A stretch of DNA of 45,165 nucleotides, taken from the NCBI GenBank assembly GCA_035936835.1, contig DASYVT010000017.1, positions 1 to 45,165 on the forward strand. Direction: 5' to 3'. The notes below the pieces were generated by a model, which was not told the origin of the DNA, did not search any database, and was given only the letters and a program-made list of their open reading frames with translations. The stretch's first letter is position 1; each line of letters begins with the position of its first letter. This document shows positions 42,837 through 45,165 of this stretch, piece by piece. Origin of the DNA: Candidatus Methylomirabilota bacterium (GTDB lineage: Bacteria; Methylomirabilota; Methylomirabilia; Rokubacteriales; CSP1-6). The position numbers and the translations under genes were made by a program.

Positions 42837-43400
42837 CTAGCCTCCGAAGGAGACCTTCGGGACCTGCCGCTCGTCTGGTCGGTCCAGCTCGAAGTACGCG
42901 TGGGGGCGGAACTGGAAGAAGCCCGCGACGAGATTGGACGGGAATTCCTGGATCGCAGTGTTGAGGTCACGGACGACGGCGTTGAAGTAGCGGCGGGCGT
43001 TCTGGATCGCCTCCTCGATCGCGCCGAGCGAGGCCTGGAGCGACTGGAAGTTGGCCGTCGCCGTGAGGTCGGGATAGGACTCGGCCAGCGCGAAGAGGCC
43101 GCGCAGGGCCTGGCTGAGCTGCCCTTCGGCCTGGGCGCGGGACTCGGGCGTCTGGGCCGCCACGGCCGCCCCGCGGGCCTTCACAACGGCATCGAGCGTG
43201 CCCCGCTCGTGCGCGGCATAGCCCTTGACCGACTCGACCAGGTTCGGCACGAGATCGGTGCGCCGCTTGAGCTGCACGTCCACGTCCGACCACGCCGACT
43301 GCGATCGCTGCGTGAGCGAGTCCAGCCGGTTGTAGCTGACGATGACGAAGACGACGACCGCCCCAACCGCGGCCAGGAAGATCATGAAGGGTATGCCCAT
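42837..43400 (-). CDS. lemA: LemA family protein
   Basis: 187 residues from the ATG at 43400 (GGAGGAG upstream). One N-terminal membrane segment (FMIFLAAVGAVVVFVIVSYN) is followed by the family core: LKRRTDLVPNLVESVKGYAAHERGTL, ESYPDLTATANFQSL and RRYFNAVVRDLNTAIQEFPSNLVAG. LemA proteins sit in the inner membrane with a periplasmic or cytoplasmic helical domain; their molecular role is poorly known. It normally pairs with a DUF2207 gene; here only a remnant of that partner follows. Confidence 0.93.
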   Translation of the reverse strand: MGIPFMIFLAAVGAVVVFVIVSYNRLDSLTQRSQSAWSDVDVQLKRRTDLVPNLVESVKGYAAHERGTLDAVVKARGAAVAAQTPESRAQAEGQLSQALRGLFALAESYPDLTATANFQSLQASLGAIEEAIQNARRYFNAVVRDLNTAIQEFPSNLVAGFFQFRPHAYFELDRPDERQVPKVSFGG

Positions 43401-43469
43401 GCGCGCTCCTCCGCGATCCATCATAGGGGCGAGGCGAAGCCAACAACAAGTAAGAAGCCCGCCGGCCGA

Positions 43470-44243
43470 TTACCGGAGGAACCGGCGCCCCACCCCCAGG
43501 ATCGCACCGTTGACGCCGAGCGTGGCGAGAGAGGCCAGCGCGTACGTGGCGCCTATCCCCAACCGGCCGAGCAGAGCGCCCACAAGGAGGAAAAACACCG
43601 CGAAGGCGAAAGAGCCCATGACGCCGCCCCGCAGCACGCGGACGCATGCCGCGGGCCCCTGTGATCGCTGGGCAAAGACCGCCAGGACCAGGAGGAAGAC
43701 GGGCACCGGAGAGAGAAGCCCGCTGATCGTCGGACCGAGGTGACGGGCCGCCGCGGTCAGCAGCAGCACCACGGCGGTCGCGACCGCCATGCGGAGCGGG
43801 AGGTCCCATGCCGGCGGCTTCACGTTGCTCCTGCCGGTTGTCGTCGCGGGCAATAGGGCGGCGACCAGCGCGAGGGTGACGCAGACGAGAGCGAAGGCGG
43901 CGGGAAGCGACGCCGGGGCCGCGCTGAGCACGGCCAGGCAGGCGCCGAACACGCCCAGGCCGGCCGCCGCACTCCCAGCCCAGCCCACGCGTCGCGCGGC
44001 CCAACCATAGGCGAGACAGAAGACCGCCAGTGCCGTCAGGCCGAACAACGTGCCCACCGCCGCGCCCGCCGTGAAATCAGGTCCCTGCTCCAGGGCAAGG
44101 AAGACCGAGACGGGCCCGGACGTGAGCGGGAAGCCGGCGAGCCAGCCGCCGACGCCCGGCCCCCAGCGGCGGGCGAACAGCGTCGCCGCGGCGATCAGCA
44201 GCGGGGTGACGACGAGCTTGAGGACGAAAATCTCGGCTGGCAT
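43470..44243 (-). CDS. polytopic membrane protein, function unknown
   Basis: 257 residues with about nine hydrophobic segments and short loops; not recognised as a defined transporter family. GWLAGFPLTSGPVSVFLALEQGPDF between segments two and three is the most distinctive soluble-facing stretch. The second half (from about residue 145) repeats the layout of four membrane segments, so an internal duplication is possible. It is transcribed away from the M20 peptidase gene. No clear ribosome-binding site precedes the ATG at 44243. Confidence 0.75.
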   Translation of the reverse strand: MPAEIFVLKLVVTPLLIAAATLFARRWGPGVGGWLAGFPLTSGPVSVFLALEQGPDFTAGAAVGTLFGLTALAVFCLAYGWAARRVGWAGSAAAGLGVFGACLAVLSAAPASLPAAFALVCVTLALVAALLPATTTGRSNVKPPAWDLPLRMAVATAVVLLLTAAARHLGPTISGLLSPVPVFLLVLAVFAQRSQGPAACVRVLRGGVMGSFAFAVFFLLVGALLGRLGIGATYALASLATLGVNGAILGVGRRFLR

Positions 44244-44269
44244 CGCAGGACGGCCGGACGGACGCTAGC

Positions 44270-44288
44270 ACGCGCCTCCTTGGCGCGT
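44270..44288. repeat. inverted repeat between divergent genes
   Basis: ACGCGCC-TCCTT-GGCGCGT is a perfect 7 bp inverted repeat in the 92 bp gap between the membrane protein and the M20 peptidase genes. It could be an operator for either gene, or a chance GC palindrome. Confidence 0.3.
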
Positions 44289-44335
44289 CAACGAGGGCAG
44301 ACGCGGGCGGGCCGCCCGGGTTATCGTAGCGGGCA

Positions 44336-45165
44336 TGACCACCTGGGATGCGTTCGACCTGCGGCTGATCGCGAAGCGTCGTGGAATCTTGGAAGGCTTC
44401 CTCGAATTCCTGAGGCACAACACCGTGAGCCAGAACCCCGAGGGCGTGCGCGCGGGCGGCGAATGGTTGGCCGCTCTCATGCGCAGACGCGGGCTCGAGG
44501 CGCGGGTGCTGGAGACCGGCGGCGGCCCGGCGGTGTTCGGCGAGCGGCGCACGCCCGGAGCCAGACGCACCGTGCTCGTGTACTGCCACTACGACACCAA
44601 GCCGGCTCCCGCCAAGGAGTGGTTCCAGCCCTCGCCCTTCGAGCCCGTCTTCCGCAAGGTCGGCGATGCCGACGACGCGGCGTTCGTGTCCTTCGACCGT
44701 GTGCCCACCGAAGCGCTCACGGACTGGCGCGTGTATGCTCGCGGCGCCTCCGACGACAAGGGGCCCATCTGGAGCCACCTGGAAGCCCTGGCCCTGATGG
44801 ACGAGCTCGGTCTGCCCCCCAAGGTGAATCTCAAGTTCATCTTCGACGGCGAGGAGGAGATCGGCAGCCCGTTCTTCGGCCCGTTGACGGAGAAGCACAA
44901 GGACCTGCTGAAAGCGGACCTTGTCCTCGTCACTGACGGCCCCAAGCACGGCAGCGGCAGGCCGACCATCAGCTTCGGCGCGCGGGGAGTCCTCAAGTTC
45001 GAGCTGACGATCGAGTCCGCGCGGCGCGACCTCCACTCGGGAAACTTCGCCGCGCCCAATCCCAACTGGCAGCTGGCGGCGCTCCTTTCGAGCATGGCCG
45101 CGCCCGATGGCACGCCCCTCATGGAAGGCTTCGAGGACGGCGTGGCTCCGCCGACCCAGGCCGAG
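44336..45165 (+). CDS. M20-family metallopeptidase (partial, C-terminus outside window)
   Basis: The first 276 residues of an M20 dipeptidase/carboxypeptidase-type enzyme that uses two zinc ions. YCHYDTKPA gives the first metal histidine and aspartate, YARGASDDKGP the bridging aspartate, FDGEEEIGS the catalytic and metal glutamates, and RRDLHSGNFAA the dimerisation-domain histidine. The subgroup resembles peptidases of ~450-470 residues that act on dipeptides or N-acyl amino acids. No ribosome-binding site is evident before the ATG. It runs off the right edge. Confidence 0.92.

Overview
The window is very GC-rich and densely coded. Urea uptake and urease genes, an adenylylatable glutamine synthetase with PII and Amt, a complete coenzyme F420 set and sigma-54 control all fit an uncultured soil or groundwater bacterium of the Methylomirabilota/Rokubacteria kind. 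That placement is inference from gene content and composition, not from a marker gene. No phage, insertion sequence or CRISPR array is visible.

Region 1 (1-15800, almost all minus strand) is a nitrogen island. urtABCDE runs straight into ureABC (ureC leaves the window). Upstream lie an ANTAR RNA-binding regulator, then glnK-amtB-glnA, a single-domain response regulator, an NtrC-type sigma-54 activator and a sensor kinase whose frame is broken. Four good -24/-12 (sigma-54) promoters sit before urtA, the ANTAR gene, glnK and the receiver gene. Upstream of urtA and glnK the same tandem operator occurs: two CTGCC-N9-GGCAG dyads exactly 29 bp apart. The leaders of glnA and urtA can fold into hairpins with six-base AGCG.. 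loops, the kind of target ANTAR proteins bind. The locus therefore looks like a two-layer switch: sigma-54 initiation plus ANTAR antitermination.

Region 2 (16000-25000, plus strand) is an F420 cluster: an LLM-type F420 oxidoreductase, a PPOX-type flavin/F420 protein, cofG, cofH, an HU gene with its own promoter, a GNAT-like gene, cofD, cofC, cofE, npdG and an Ldh-family dehydrogenase. Overlapping stops and starts imply translational coupling. It ends in a 450 bp non-coding stretch holding a 223 bp element with perfect 25 bp inverted ends.

Region 3 (25400-34900) holds tusA with a cysteine-desulfurase-like gene lacking the PLP lysine and a HAD phosphatase; a GGDEF/HD-GYP pair; an acyl-CoA synthetase with an unknown membrane-anchored protein; a thiolase/DUF35 pair; and a cupin. 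Region 4 (34900-45165) holds tRNA-Gly(CCC) with a terminator, an orphan peptide-type binding protein, a four-gene operon (KaiC-like ATPase, AlkZ-like protein, amidohydrolase, CCA-adding enzyme), lexA with a small membrane-protein gene, a TatA with a zinc-site tail, lemA followed by a decayed DUF2207/TPR chimera, a membrane protein and the start of an M20 peptidase.

Two genes (the kinase at 14349-15795 and the DUF2207/TPR remnant at 42181-42832) look like fusions of two different genes with a frame change; real deletion and misassembly cannot be told apart from the sequence alone.
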